A DNA stretch of 64,000 bases. Origin: Nitzschia sp. DOCU1. Taxonomy: Eukaryota; Bacillariophyta; Bacillariophyceae; Bacillariales; Bacillariaceae. This document shows positions 30,634-44,800 of this stretch, piece after piece. Under the pieces are notes generated by a model. It had not been told where the DNA came from. It did no database searches and was given only the letters and a program-made list of their open reading frames with translations. Every line of letters starts with the position of its first letter. Within the stretch, counting starts at the first letter, position 1. The position numbers and the translations under genes are program-made. The stretch covers positions 2,914,001 through 2,978,000 of the forward strand of contig OX595987.1 in assembly GCA_951394045.1 (NCBI GenBank), written 5' to 3'.

Positions 30634-30668
30634 AGGGATTGTGCATGTCACTGTTCAGCACAATCCCT
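30634..30668 (+). other. Perfect 11-bp stem-loop inside each array unit (first copy)
   Basis: AGGGATTGTGC at 30634-30644 pairs perfectly with GCACAATCCCT at 30658-30668 around a 13-nt loop. It recurs in all eleven units. The same unit holds smaller inverted repeats: AAGTTC/GAACTT (30010-30024), GACAAG/CTTGTC (about 30101-30116) and GGGAGT...ACTCCC around CCTCGAGG (31263-31283). The stem-loop could belong to a transcript, but no promoter or RNA family is evident. Confidence 0.6.
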
Positions 30669-33600
30669 ACTTGGGATATTTACAATTTCGAAAGAATTAG
30701 AGACCAATGATAAGTGGCGCGAAGGAACGATAAATCCATTGTAAAGGAATGAATGAATGAAGAAGCAACAGGTAGAAAGAATGGGGCAGGAATCAAACAA
30801 GGTCAGGTGGTGCTGGTGGAGTCCAGAGAACGATGGACGAGGACAACCACCAGCAGGATTACAGCCAGTAACAATGAACTCTAGCTTTTTTGTTTTTACT
30901 GGTCGACTAGCTACTAGATTATTCTTAGAATGGAGGCACAGCTGCCGTTAGTACTGCCTATAGGGTCGGACGCGTTCGTTGTCTTGCTTTCTTGCAGTAT
31001 CGTAGAGGGGGTGCTTCTTGCACATCGCCGCCGTGCACAAGGAGAAATAGTGGGTGGTTTGCTACTAGCAGCAGCCGCGGTGACTTCGTAGAAATAGTGG
31101 TGCCGACGATTTCATAGTGTCGTAGCGGCAGCTTCGGCGGCGGCGTAGCCGTGTTCGCATGAGTCGTATCCTATTCGTGCCAGTCGTACCAAGCGGCCGG
31201 CCGGGCCAAAGGGGAATCCCACGTCGGTATAATTTTTGTCTCGCCACTGATTATATCATGCGGGGAGTACCTCGAGGACTCCCGAAATTCCTATGAGATT
31301 TGCTAGGCAAAACTCCGTTCTGGGATCCTTGCAAAATATATGGTTTTCTTATATCGTTCGCTGAGTCTACGTTATAAATATATGTACATGCCTATATGAT
31401 GCAGGACTATGTAGGAGCGTCCGAGTATCGTATAAGAATTTTCAGTACGTGTTATACCGTTATTACTACTTAAGAAATATGTAGAGGAGATGGATCGGAA
31501 TAATTACAAGTTCTTAGAACTTACTACTGAGAAATGCCATAGAGGAGAGTCACTGCGCGCTAAATTTTACGTTTATCTCAATCACACAAAAACCAGAACG
31601 ACAAGTCATCTTGTCATCATCATTATTACTATGGACTGCCATCTTGATAAAGTTTGAATGCAAGGCGATAAATTGCTCTGCTTGCAGAGTTTATTAGAAG
31701 GGGACAGCCATGTGCATTCCGGCCAAATACTCCCTCCCTGCCAGCTTTCTACTACAAGACCAAAGGCATGAAAGTCTCCGCCAATGACCACCAATGATCT
31801 GAGTCAAGTCCAGTCAACATAAAAGTTGGCGGCGAGAAATAGTGTTTTGATCTGAACAACTATTGGGTTATACCGAAGGTAAGCCTGCTGGGTCACATTC
31901 AGTAGTGAGATGAAGGTGGATGGAATCGCTCACCAACTCCTTTATTCACTGCGTTTCTTGTCTTGGCGATTATAGGGAGATGCACAAATCACCGTCAAGA
32001 ATATTGCACCACCCGACAACAATCATCCAGCAATTGAAGAAGATCAGAAAGACGGCGACCACGATGAAAGTAGCAGTCCTCATTTGTATTCCTCCAGCAG
32101 GGAAACGGAAATGCAACAAGAAGCAACGACAAGGGATTGTGCATGTCACTGTTCAGCACAATCCCTACTTGGGATATTTACAATTTCGAAAGAATTAGAG
32201 ACCAATGATAAGTGGCGCGAAGGAACGATAAATCCATTGTAAAGGAATGAATGAATGAAGAAGCAACAGGTAGAAAGAATGGGGCAGGAATCAAACAAGG
32301 TCAGGTGGTGCTGGTGGAGTCCAGAGAACGATGGACGAGGACAACCACCAGCAGGATTACAGCCAGTAACAATGAACTCTAGCTTTTTTGTTTTTACTGG
32401 TCGACTAGCTACTAGATTATTCTTAGAATGGAGGCACAGCTGCCGTTAGTACTGCCTATAGGGTCGGACGCGTTCGTTGTCTTGCTTTCTTGCAGTATCG
32501 TAGAGGGGGTGCTTCTTGCACATCGCCGCCGTGCACAAGGAGAAATAGTGGGTGGTTTGCTACTAGCAGCAGCCGCGGTGACTTCGTAGAAATAGTGGTG
32601 CCGACGATTTCATAGTGTCGTAGCGGCAGCTTCGGCGGCGGCGTAGCCGTGTTCGCATGAGTCGTATCCTATTCGTGCCAGTCGTACCAAGCGGCCGGCC
32701 GGGCCAAAGGGGAATCCCACGTCGGTATAATTTTTGTCTCGCCACTGATTATATCATGCGGGGAGTACCTCGAGGACTCCCGAAATTCCTATGAGATTTG
32801 CTAGGCAAAACTCCGTTCTGGGATCCTTGCAAAATATATGGTTTTCTTATATCGTTCGCTGAGTCTACGTTATAAATATATGTACATGCCTATATGATGC
32901 AGGACTATGTAGGAGCGTCCGAGTATCGTATAAGAATTTTCAGTACGTGTTATACCGTTATTACTACTTAAGAAATATGTAGAGGAGATGGATCGGAATA
33001 ATTACAAGTTCTTAGAACTTACTACTGAGAAATGCCATAGAGGAGAGTCACTGCGCGCTAAATTTTACGTTTATCTCAATCACACAAAAACCAGAACGAC
33101 AAGTCATCTTGTCATCATCATTATTACTATGGACTGCCATCTTGATAAAGTTTGAATGCAAGGCGATAAATTGCTCTGCTTGCAGAGTTTATTAGAAGGG
33201 GACAGCCATGTGCATTCCGGCCAAATACTCCCTCCCTGCCAGCTTTCTACTACAAGACCAAAGGCATGAAAGTCTCCGCCAATGACCACCAATGATCTGA
33301 GTCAAGTCCAGTCAACATAAAAGTTGGCGGCGAGAAATAGTGTTTTGATCTGAACAACTATTGGGTTATACCGAAGGTAAGCCTGCTGGGTCACATTCAG
33401 TAGTGAGATGAAGGTGGATGGAATCGCTCACCAACTCCTTTATTCACTGCGTTTCTTGTCTTGGCGATTATAGGGAGATGCACAAATCACCGTCAAGAAT
33501 ATTGCACCACCCGACAACAATCATCCAGCAATTGAAGAAGATCAGAAAGACGGCGACCACGATGAAAGTAGCAGTCCTCATTTGTATTCCTCCAGCAGGG

Positions 33601-34406
33601 AAACGGAAATGCAACAAGAAGCAACGACAAGGGATTGTGCATGTCACTGTTCAGCACAATCCCTACTTGGGATATTTACAATTTCGAAAGAATTAGAGAC
33701 CAATGATAAGTGGCGCGAAGGAACGATAAATCCATTGTAAAGGAATGAATGAATGAAGAAGCAACAGGTAGAAAGAATGGGGCAGGAATCAAACAAGGTC
33801 AGGTGGTGCTGGTGGAGTCCAGAGAACGATGGACGAGGACAACCACCAGCAGGATTACAGCCAGTAACAATGAACTCTAGCTTTTTTGTTTTTACTGGTC
33901 GACTAGCTACTAGATTATTCTTAGAATGGAGGCACAGCTGCCGTTAGTACTGCCTATAGGGTCGGACGCGTTCGTTGTCTTGCTTTCTTGCAGTATCGTA
34001 GAGGGGGTGCTTCTTGCACATCGCCGCCGTGCACAAGGAGAAATAGTGGGTGGTTTGCTACTAGCAGCAGCCGCGGTGACTTCGTAGAAATAGTGGTGCC
34101 GACGATTTCATAGTGTCGTAGCGGCAGCTTCGGCGGCGGCGTAGCCGTGTTCGCATGAGTCGTATCCTATTCGTGCCAGTCGTACCAAGCGGCCGGCCGG
34201 GCCAAAGGGGAATCCCACGTCGGTATAATTTTTGTCTCGCCACTGATTATATCATGCGGGGAGTACCTCGAGGACTCCCGAAATTCCTATGAGATTTGCT
34301 AGGCAAAACTCCGTTCTGGGATCCTTGCAAAATATATGGTTTTCTTATATCGTTCGCTGAGTCTACGTTATAAATATATGTACATGCCTATATGATGCAG
34401 GACTAT

Positions 34407-35890
34407 GTAGGAGCGTCCGAGTATCGTATAAGAATTTTCAGTACGTGTTATACCGTTATTACTACTTAAGAAATATGTAGAGGAGATGGATCGGAATAAT
34501 TACAAGTTCTTAGAACTTACTACTGAGAAATGCCATAGAGGAGAGTCACTGCGCGCTAAATTTTACGTTTATCTCAATCACACAAAAACCAGAACGACAA
34601 GTCATCTTGTCATCATCATTATTACTATGGACTGCCATCTTGATAAAGTTTGAATGCAAGGCGATAAATTGCTCTGCTTGCAGAGTTTATTAGAAGGGGA
34701 CAGCCATGTGCATTCCGGCCAAATACTCCCTCCCTGCCAGCTTTCTACTACAAGACCAAAGGCATGAAAGTCTCCGCCAATGACCACCAATGATCTGAGT
34801 CAAGTCCAGTCAACATAAAAGTTGGCGGCGAGAAATAGTGTTTTGATCTGAACAACTATTGGGTTATACCGAAGGTAAGCCTGCTGGGTCACATTCAGTA
34901 GTGAGATGAAGGTGGATGGAATCGCTCACCAACTCCTTTATTCACTGCGTTTCTTGTCTTGGCGATTATAGGGAGATGCACAAATCACCGTCAAGAATAT
35001 TGCACCACCCGACAACAATCATCCAGCAATTGAAGAAGATCAGAAAGACGGCGACCACGATGAAAGTAGCAGTCCTCATTTGTGAAACGGAAATGCAACA
35101 AGAAGCAACGACAAGGGATTGTGCATGTCACTGTTCAGCACAATCCCTACTTGGGATATTTACAATTTCGAAAGAATTAGAGACCAATGATAAGTGGCGC
35201 GAAGGAACGATAAATCCATTGTAAAGGAATGAATGAATGAAGAAGCAACAGGTAGAAAGAATGGGGCAGGAATCAAACAAGGTCAGGTGGTGCTGGTGGA
35301 GTCCAGAGAACGATGGACGAGGACAACCACCAGCAGGATTACAGCCAGTAACAATGAACTCTAGCTTTTTTGTTTTTACTGGTCGACTAGCTACTAGATT
35401 ATTCTTAGAATGGAGGCACAGCTGCCGTTAGTACTGCCTATAGGGTCGGACGCGTTCGTTGTCTTGCTTTCTTGCAGTATCGTAGAGGGGGTGCTTCTTG
35501 CACATCGCCGCCGTGCACAAGGAGAAATAGTGGGTGGTTTGCTACTAGCAGCAGCCGCGGTGACTTCGTAGAAATAGTGGTGCCGACGATTTCATAGTGT
35601 CGTAGCGGCAGCTTCGGCGGCGGCGTAGCCGTGTTCGCATGAGTCGTATCCTATTCGTGCCAGTCGTACCAAGCGGCCGGCCGGGCCAAAGGGGAATCCC
35701 ACGTCGGTATAATTTTTGTCTCGCCACTGATTATATCATGCGGGGAGTACCTCGAGGACTCCCGAAATTCCTATGAGATTTGCTAGGCAAAACTCCGTTC
35801 TGGGATCCTTGCAAAATATATGGTTTTCTTATATCGTTCGCTGAGTCTACGTTATAAATATATGTACATGCCTATATGATGCAGGACTAT
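34407..35890. repeat. Variant array unit 4 (14-bp deletion)
   Basis: This unit lacks attcctccagcagg at the junction 35083/35084 and is otherwise like its neighbours. The deletion shifts the 92-codon frame of the other units into a 102-codon frame with a different end, which argues against that frame being a maintained gene. Confidence 0.93.
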
Positions 35891-38800
35891 GTAGGAGCGT
35901 CCGAGTATCGTATAAGAATTTTCAGTACGTGTTATACCGTTATTACTACTTAAGAAATATGTAGAGGAGATGGATCGGAATAATTACAAGTTCTTAGAAC
36001 TTACTACTGAGAAATGCCATAGAGGAGAGTCACTGCGCGCTAAATTTTACGTTTATCTCAATCACACAAAAACCAGAACGACAAGTCATCTTGTCATCAT
36101 CATTATTACTATGGACTGCCATCTTGATAAAGTTTGAATGCAAGGCGATAAATTGCTCTGCTTGCAGAGTTTATTAGAAGGGGACAGCCATGTGCATTCC
36201 GGCCAAATACTCCCTCCCTGCCAGCTTTCTACTACAAGACCAAAGGCATGAAAGTCTCCGCCAATGACCACCAATGATCTGAGTCAAGTCCAGTCAACAT
36301 AAAAGTTGGCGGCGAGAAATAGTGTTTTGATCTGAACAACTATTGGGTTATACCGAAGGTAAGCCTGCTGGGTCACATTCAGTAGTGAGATGAAGGTGGA
36401 TGGAATCGCTCACCAACTCCTTTATTCACTGCGTTTCTTGTCTTGGCGATTATAGGGAGATGCACAAATCACCGTCAAGAATATTGCACCACCCGACAAC
36501 AATCATCCAGCAATTGAAGAAGATCAGAAAGACGGCGACCACGATGAAAGTAGCAGTCCTCATTTGTATTCCTCCAGCAGGGAAACGGAAATGCAACAAG
36601 AAGCAACGACAAGGGATTGTGCATGTCACTGTTCAGCACAATCCCTACTTGGGATATTTACAATTTCGAAAGAATTAGAGACCAATGATAAGTGGCGCGA
36701 AGGAACGATAAATCCATTGTAAAGGAATGAATGAATGAAGAAGCAACAGGTAGAAAGAATGGGGCAGGAATCAAACAAGGTCAGGTGGTGCTGGTGGAGT
36801 CCAGAGAACGATGGACGAGGACAACCACCAGCAGGATTACAGCCAGTAACAATGAACTCTAGCTTTTTTGTTTTTACTGGTCGACTAGCTACTAGATTAT
36901 TCTTAGAATGGAGGCACAGCTGCCGTTAGTACTGCCTATAGGGTCGGACGCGTTCGTTGTCTTGCTTTCTTGCAGTATCGTAGAGGGGGTGCTTCTTGCA
37001 CATCGCCGCCGTGCACAAGGAGAAATAGTGGGTGGTTTGCTACTAGCAGCAGCCGCGGTGACTTCGTAGAAATAGTGGTGCCGACGATTTCATAGTGTCG
37101 TAGCGGCAGCTTCGGCGGCGGCGTAGCCGTGTTCGCATGAGTCGTATCCTATTCGTGCCAGTCGTACCAAGCGGCCGGCCGGGCCAAAGGGGAATCCCAC
37201 GTCGGTATAATTTTTGTCTCGCCACTGATTATATCATGCGGGGAGTACCTCGAGGACTCCCGAAATTCCTATGAGATTTGCTAGGCAAAACTCCGTTCTG
37301 GGATCCTTGCAAAATATATGGTTTTCTTATATCGTTCGCTGAGTCTACGTTATAAATATATGTACATGCCTATATGATGCAGGACTATGTAGGAGCGTCC
37401 GAGTATCGTATAAGAATTTTCAGTACGTGTTATACCGTTATTACTACTTAAGAAATATGTAGAGGAGATGGATCGGAATAATTACAAGTTCTTAGAACTT
37501 ACTACTGAGAAATGCCATAGAGGAGAGTCACTGCGCGCTAAATTTTACGTTTATCTCAATCACACAAAAACCAGAACGACAAGTCATCTTGTCATCATCA
37601 TTATTACTATGGACTGCCATCTTGATAAAGTTTGAATGCAAGGCGATAAATTGCTCTGCTTGCAGAGTTTATTAGAAGGGGACAGCCATGTGCATTCCGG
37701 CCAAATACTCCCTCCCTGCCAGCTTTCTACTACAAGACCAAAGGCATGAAAGTCTCCGCCAATGACCACCAATGATCTGAGTCAAGTCCAGTCAACATAA
37801 AAGTTGGCGGCGAGAAATAGTGTTTTGATCTGAACAACTATTGGGTTATACCGAAGGTAAGCCTGCTGGGTCACATTCAGTAGTGAGATGAAGGTGGATG
37901 GAATCGCTCACCAACTCCTTTATTCACTGCGTTTCTTGTCTTGGCGATTATAGGGAGATGCACAAATCACCGTCAAGAATATTGCACCACCCGACAACAA
38001 TCATCCAGCAATTGAAGAAGATCAGAAAGACGGCGACCACGATGAAAGTAGCAGTCCTCATTTGTATTCCTCCAGCAGGGAAACGGAAATGCAACAAGAA
38101 GCAACGACAAGGGATTGTGCATGTCACTGTTCAGCACAATCCCTACTTGGGATATTTACAATTTCGAAAGAATTAGAGACCAATGATAAGTGGCGCGAAG
38201 GAACGATAAATCCATTGTAAAGGAATGAATGAATGAAGAAGCAACAGGTAGAAAGAATGGGGCAGGAATCAAACAAGGTCAGGTGGTGCTGGTGGAGTCC
38301 AGAGAACGATGGACGAGGACAACCACCAGCAGGATTACAGCCAGTAACAATGAACTCTAGCTTTTTTGTTTTTACTGGTCGACTAGCTACTAGATTATTC
38401 TTAGAATGGAGGCACAGCTGCCGTTAGTACTGCCTATAGGGTCGGACGCGTTCGTTGTCTTGCTTTCTTGCAGTATCGTAGAGGGGGTGCTTCTTGCACA
38501 TCGCCGCCGTGCACAAGGAGAAATAGTGGGTGGTTTGCTACTAGCAGCAGCCGCGGTGACTTCGTAGAAATAGTGGTGCCGACGATTTCATAGTGTCGTA
38601 GCGGCAGCTTCGGCGGCGGCGTAGCCGTGTTCGCATGAGTCGTATCCTATTCGTGCCAGTCGTACCAAGCGGCCGGCCGGGCCAAAGGGGAATCCCACGT
38701 CGGTATAATTTTTGTCTCGCCACTGATTATATCATGCGGGGAGTACCTCGAGGACTCCCGAAATTCCTATGAGATTTGCTAGGCAAAACTCCGTTCTGGG

Positions 38801-41800
38801 ATCCTTGCAAAATATATGGTTTTCTTATATCGTTCGCTGAGTCTACGTTATAAATATATGTACATGCCTATATGATGCAGGACTATGTAGGAGCGTCCGA
38901 GTATCGTATAAGAATTTTCAGTACGTGTTATACCGTTATTACTACTTAAGAAATATGTAGAGGAGATGGATCGGAATAATTACAAGTTCTTAGAACTTAC
39001 TACTGAGAAATGCCATAGAGGAGAGTCACTGCGCGCTAAATTTTACGTTTATCTCAATCACACAAAAACCAGAACGACAAGTCATCTTGTCATCATCATT
39101 ATTACTATGGACTGCCATCTTGATAAAGTTTGAATGCAAGGCGATAAATTGCTCTGCTTGCAGAGTTTATTAGAAGGGGACAGCCATGTGCATTCCGGCC
39201 AAATACTCCCTCCCTGCCAGCTTTCTACTACAAGACCAAAGGCATGAAAGTCTCCGCCAATGACCACCAATGATCTGAGTCAAGTCCAGTCAACATAAAA
39301 GTTGGCGGCGAGAAATAGTGTTTTGATCTGAACAACTATTGGGTTATACCGAAGGTAAGCCTGCTGGGTCACATTCAGTAGTGAGATGAAGGTGGATGGA
39401 ATCGCTCACCAACTCCTTTATTCACTGCGTTTCTTGTCTTGGCGATTATAGGGAGATGCACAAATCACCGTCAAGAATATTGCACCACCCGACAACAATC
39501 ATCCAGCAATTGAAGAAGATCAGAAAGACGGCGACCACGATGAAAGTAGCAGTCCTCATTTGTATTCCTCCAGCAGGGAAACGGAAATGCAACAAGAAGC
39601 AACGACAAGGGATTGTGCATGTCACTGTTCAGCACAATCCCTACTTGGGATATTTACAATTTCGAAAGAATTAGAGACCAATGATAAGTGGCGCGAAGGA
39701 ACGATAAATCCATTGTAAAGGAATGAATGAATGAAGAAGCAACAGGTAGAAAGAATGGGGCAGGAATCAAACAAGGTCAGGTGGTGCTGGTGGAGTCCAG
39801 AGAACGATGGACGAGGACAACCACCAGCAGGATTACAGCCAGTAACAATGAACTCTAGCTTTTTTGTTTTTACTGGTCGACTAGCTACTAGATTATTCTT
39901 AGAATGGAGGCACAGCTGCCGTTAGTACTGCCTATAGGGTCGGACGCGTTCGTTGTCTTGCTTTCTTGCAGTATCGTAGAGGGGGTGCTTCTTGCACATC
40001 GCCGCCGTGCACAAGGAGAAATAGTGGGTGGTTTGCTACTAGCAGCAGCCGCGGTGACTTCGTAGAAATAGTGGTGCCGACGATTTCATAGTGTCGTAGC
40101 GGCAGCTTCGGCGGCGGCGTAGCCGTGTTCGCATGAGTCGTATCCTATTCGTGCCAGTCGTACCAAGCGGCCGGCCGGGCCAAAGGGGAATCCCACGTCG
40201 GTATAATTTTTGTCTCGCCACTGATTATATCATGCGGGGAGTACCTCGAGGACTCCCGAAATTCCTATGAGATTTGCTAGGCAAAACTCCGTTCTGGGAT
40301 CCTTGCAAAATATATGGTTTTCTTATATCGTTCGCTGAGTCTACGTTATAAATATATGTACATGCCTATATGATGCAGGACTATGTAGGAGCGTCCGAGT
40401 ATCGTATAAGAATTTTCAGTACGTGTTATACCGTTATTACTACTTAAGAAATATGTAGAGGAGATGGATCGGAATAATTACAAGTTCTTAGAACTTACTA
40501 CTGAGAAATGCCATAGAGGAGAGTCACTGCACGCTAAATTTTACGTTTATCTCAATCACACAAAAACCAGAACGACAAGTCATCTTGTCATCATCATTAT
40601 TACTATGGACTGCCATCTTGATAAAGTTTGAATGCAAGGCGATAAATTGCTCTGCTTGCAGAGTTTATTAGAAGGGGACAGCCATGTGCATTCCGGCCAA
40701 ATACTCCCTCCCTGCCAGCTTTCTACTACAAGACCAAAGGCATGAAAGTCTCCGCCAATGACCACCAATGATCTGAGTCAAGTCCAGTCAACATAAAAGT
40801 TGGCGGCGAGAAATAGTGTTTTGATCTGAACAACTATTGGGTTATACCGAAGGTAAGCCTGCTGGGTCACATTCAGTAGTGAGATGAAGGTGGATGGAAT
40901 CGCTCACCAACTCCTTTATTCACTGCGTTTCTTGTCTTGGCGATTATAGGGAGATGCACAAATCACCGTCAAGAATATTGCACCACCCGACAACAATCAT
41001 CCAGCAATTGAAGAAGATCAGAAAGACGGCGACCACGATGAAAGTAGCAGTCCTCATTTGTATTCCTCCAGCAGGGAAACGGAAATGCAACAAGAAGCAA
41101 CGACAAGGGATTGTGCATGTCACTGTTCAGCACAATCCCTACTTGGGATATTTACAATTTCGAAAGAATTAGAGACCAATGATAAGTGGCGCGAAGGAAC
41201 GATAAATCCATTGTAAAGGAATGAATGAATGAAGAAGCAACAGGTAGAAAGAATGGGGCAGGAATCAAACAAGGTCAGGTGGTGCTGGTGGAGTCCAGAG
41301 AACGATGGACGAGGACAACCACCAGCAGGATTACAGCCAGTAACAATGAACTCTAGCTTTTTTGTTTTTACTGGTCGACTAGCTACTAGATTATTCTTAG
41401 AATGGAGGCACAGCTGCCGTTAGTACTGCCTATAGGGTCGGACGCGTTCGTTGTCTTGCTTTCTTGCAGTATCGTAGAGGGGGTGCTTCTTGCACATCGC
41501 CGCCGTGCACAAGGAGAAATAGTGGGTGGTTTGCTACTAGCAGCAGCCGCGGTGACTTCGTAGAAATAGTGGTGCCGACGATTTCATAGTGTCGTAGCGG
41601 CAGCTTCGGCGGCGGCGTAGCCGTGTTCGCATGAGTCGTATCCTATTCGTGCCAGTCGTACCAAGCGGCCGGCCGGGCCAAAGGGGAATCCCACGTCGGT
41701 ATAATTTTTGTCTCGCCACTGATTATATCATGCGGGGAGTACCTCGAGGACTCCCGAAATTCCTATGAGATTTGCTAGGCAAAACTCCGTTCTGGGATCC

Positions 41801-44800
41801 TTGCAAAATATATGGTTTTCTTATATCGTTCGCTGAGTCTACGTTATAAATATATGTACATGCCTATATGATGCAGGACTATGTAGGAGCGTCCGAGTAT
41901 CGTATAAGAATTTTCAGTACGTGTTATACCGTTATTACTACTTAAGAAATATGTAGAGGAGATGGATCGGAATAATTACAAGTTCTTAGAACTTACTACT
42001 GAGAAATGCCATAGAGGAGAGTCACTGCGCGCTAAATTTTACGTTTATCTCAATCACACAAAAACCAGAACGACAAGTCATCTTGTCATCATCATTATTA
42101 CTATGGACTGCCATCTTGATAAAGTTTGAATGCAAGGCGATAAATTGCTCTGCTTGCAGAGTTTATTAGAAGGGGACAGCCATGTGCATTCCGGCCAAAT
42201 ACTCCCTCCCTGCCAGCTTTCTACTACAAGACCAAAGGCATGAAAGTCTCCGCCAATGACCACCAATGATCTGAGTCAAGTCCAGTCAACATAAAAGTTG
42301 GCGGCGAGAAATAGTGTTTTGATCTGAACAACTATTGGGTTATACCGAAGGTAAGCCTGCTGGGTCACATTCAGTAGTGAGATGAAGGTGGATGGAATCG
42401 CTCACCAACTCCTTTATTCACTGCGTTTCTTGTCTTGGCGATTATAGGGAGATGCACAAATCACCGTCAAGAATATTGCACCACCCGACAACAATCATCC
42501 AGCAATTGAAGAAGATCAGAAAGACGGCGACCACGATGAAAGTAGCAGTCCTCATTTGTATTCCTCCAGCAGGGAAACGGAAATGCAACAAGAAGCAACG
42601 ACAAGGGATTGTGCATGTCACTGTTCAGCACAATCCCTACTTGGGATATTTACAATTTCGAAAGAATTAGAGACCAATGATAAGTGGCGCGAAGGAACGA
42701 TAAATCCATTGTAAAGGAATGAATGAATGAAGAAGCAACAGGTAGAAAGAATGGGGCAGGAATCAAACAAGGTCAGGTGGTGCTGGTGGAGTCCAGAGAA
42801 CGATGGACGAGGACAACCACCAGCAGGATTACAGCCAGTAACAATGAACTCTAGCTTTTTTGTTTTTACTGGTCGACTAGCTACTAGATTATTCTTAGAA
42901 TGGAGGCACAGCTGCCGTTAGTACTGCCTATAGGGTCGGACGCGTTCGTTGTCTTGCTTTCTTGCAGTATCGTAGAGGGGGTGCTTCTTGCACATCGCCG
43001 CCGTGCACAAGGAGAAATAGTGGGTGGTTTGCTACTAGCAGCAGCCGCGGTGACTTCGTAGAAATAGTGGTGCCGACGATTTCATAGTGTCGTAGCGGCA
43101 GCTTCGGCGGCGGCGTAGCCGTGTTCGCATGAGTCGTATCCTATTCGTGCCAGTCGTACCAAGCGGCCGGCCGGGCCAAAGGGGAATCCCACGTCGGTAT
43201 AATTTTTGTCTCGCCACTGATTATATCATGCGGGGAGTACCTCGAGGACTCCCGAAATTCCTATGAGATTTGCTAGGCAAAACTCCGTTCTGGGATCCTT
43301 GCAAAATATATGGTTTTCTTATATCGTTCGCTGAGTCTACGTTATAAATATATGTACATGCCTATATGATGCAGGACTATGTAGGAGCGTCCGAGTATCG
43401 TATAAGAATTTTCAGTACGTGTTATACCGTTATTACTACTTAAGAAATATGTAGAGGAGATGGATCGGAATAATTACAAGTTCTTAGAACTTACTACTGA
43501 GAAATGCCATAGAGGAGAGTCACCGCGCGCTAAATTTTACGTTTATCTCAATCACACAAAAACCAGAACGACAAGTCATCTTGTCATCATCATTATTACT
43601 ATGGACTGCCATCTTGATAAAGTTTGAATGCAAGGCGATAAATTGCTCTGCTTGCAGAGTTTATTAGAAGGGGACAGCCATGTGCATTCCGGCCAAATAC
43701 TCCCTCCCTGCCAGCTTTCTACTACAAGACCAAAGGCATGAAAGTCTCCGCCAATGACCACCAATGATCTGAGTCAAGTCCAGTCAACATAAAAGTTGGC
43801 GGCGAGAAATAGTGTTTTGATCTGAACAACTATTGGGTTATACCGAAGGTAAGCCTGCTGGGTCACATTCAGTAGTGAGATGAAGGTGGATGGAATCGCT
43901 CACCAACTCCTTTATTCACTGCGTTTCTTGTCTTGGCGATTATAGGGAGATGCACAAATCACCGTCAAGAATATTGCACCACCCGACAACAATCATCCAG
44001 CAATTGAAGAAGATCAGAAAGACGGCGACCACGATGAAAGTAGCAGTCCTCATTTGTATTCCTCCAGCAGGGAAACGGAAATGCAACAAGAAGCAACGAC
44101 AAGGGATTGTGCATGTCACTGTTCAGCACAATCCCTACTTGGGATATTTACAATTTCGAAAGAATTAGAGACCAATGATAAGTGGCGCGAAGGAACGATA
44201 AATCCATTGTAAAGGAATGAATGAATGAAGAAGCAACAGGTAGAAAGAATGGGGCAGGAATCAAACAAGGTCAGGTGGTGCTGGTGGAGTCCAGAGAACG
44301 ATGGACGAGGACAACCACCAGCAGGATTACAGCCAGTAACAATGAACTCTAGCTTTTTTGTTTTTACTGGTCGACTAGCTACTAGATTATTCTTAGAATG
44401 GAGGCACAGCTGCCGTTAGTACTGCCTATAGGGTCGGACGCGTTCGTTGTCTTGCTTTCTTGCAGTATCGTAGAGGGGGTGCTTCTTGCACATCGCCGCC
44501 GTGCACAAGGAGAAATAGTGGGTGGTTTGCTACTAGCAGCAGCCGCGGTGACTTCGTAGAAATAGTGGTGCCGACGATTTCATAGTGTCGTAGCGGCAGC
44601 TTCGGCGGCGGCGTAGCCGTGTTCGCATGAGTCGTATCCTATTCGTGCCAGTCGTACCAAGCGGCCGGCCGGGCCAAAGGGGAATCCCACGTCGGTATAA
44701 TTTTTGTCTCGCCACTGATTATATCATGCGGGGAGTACCTCGAGGACTCCCGAAATTCCTATGAGATTTGCTAGGCAAAACTCCGTTCTGGGATCCTTGC

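Noticed and set aside
29913..31410. Array unit as a DNA transposon
   Set aside because: The first and last bases of the unit show no terminal inverted repeats, and there is no transposase-like frame; GTA at the ends is only three bases.
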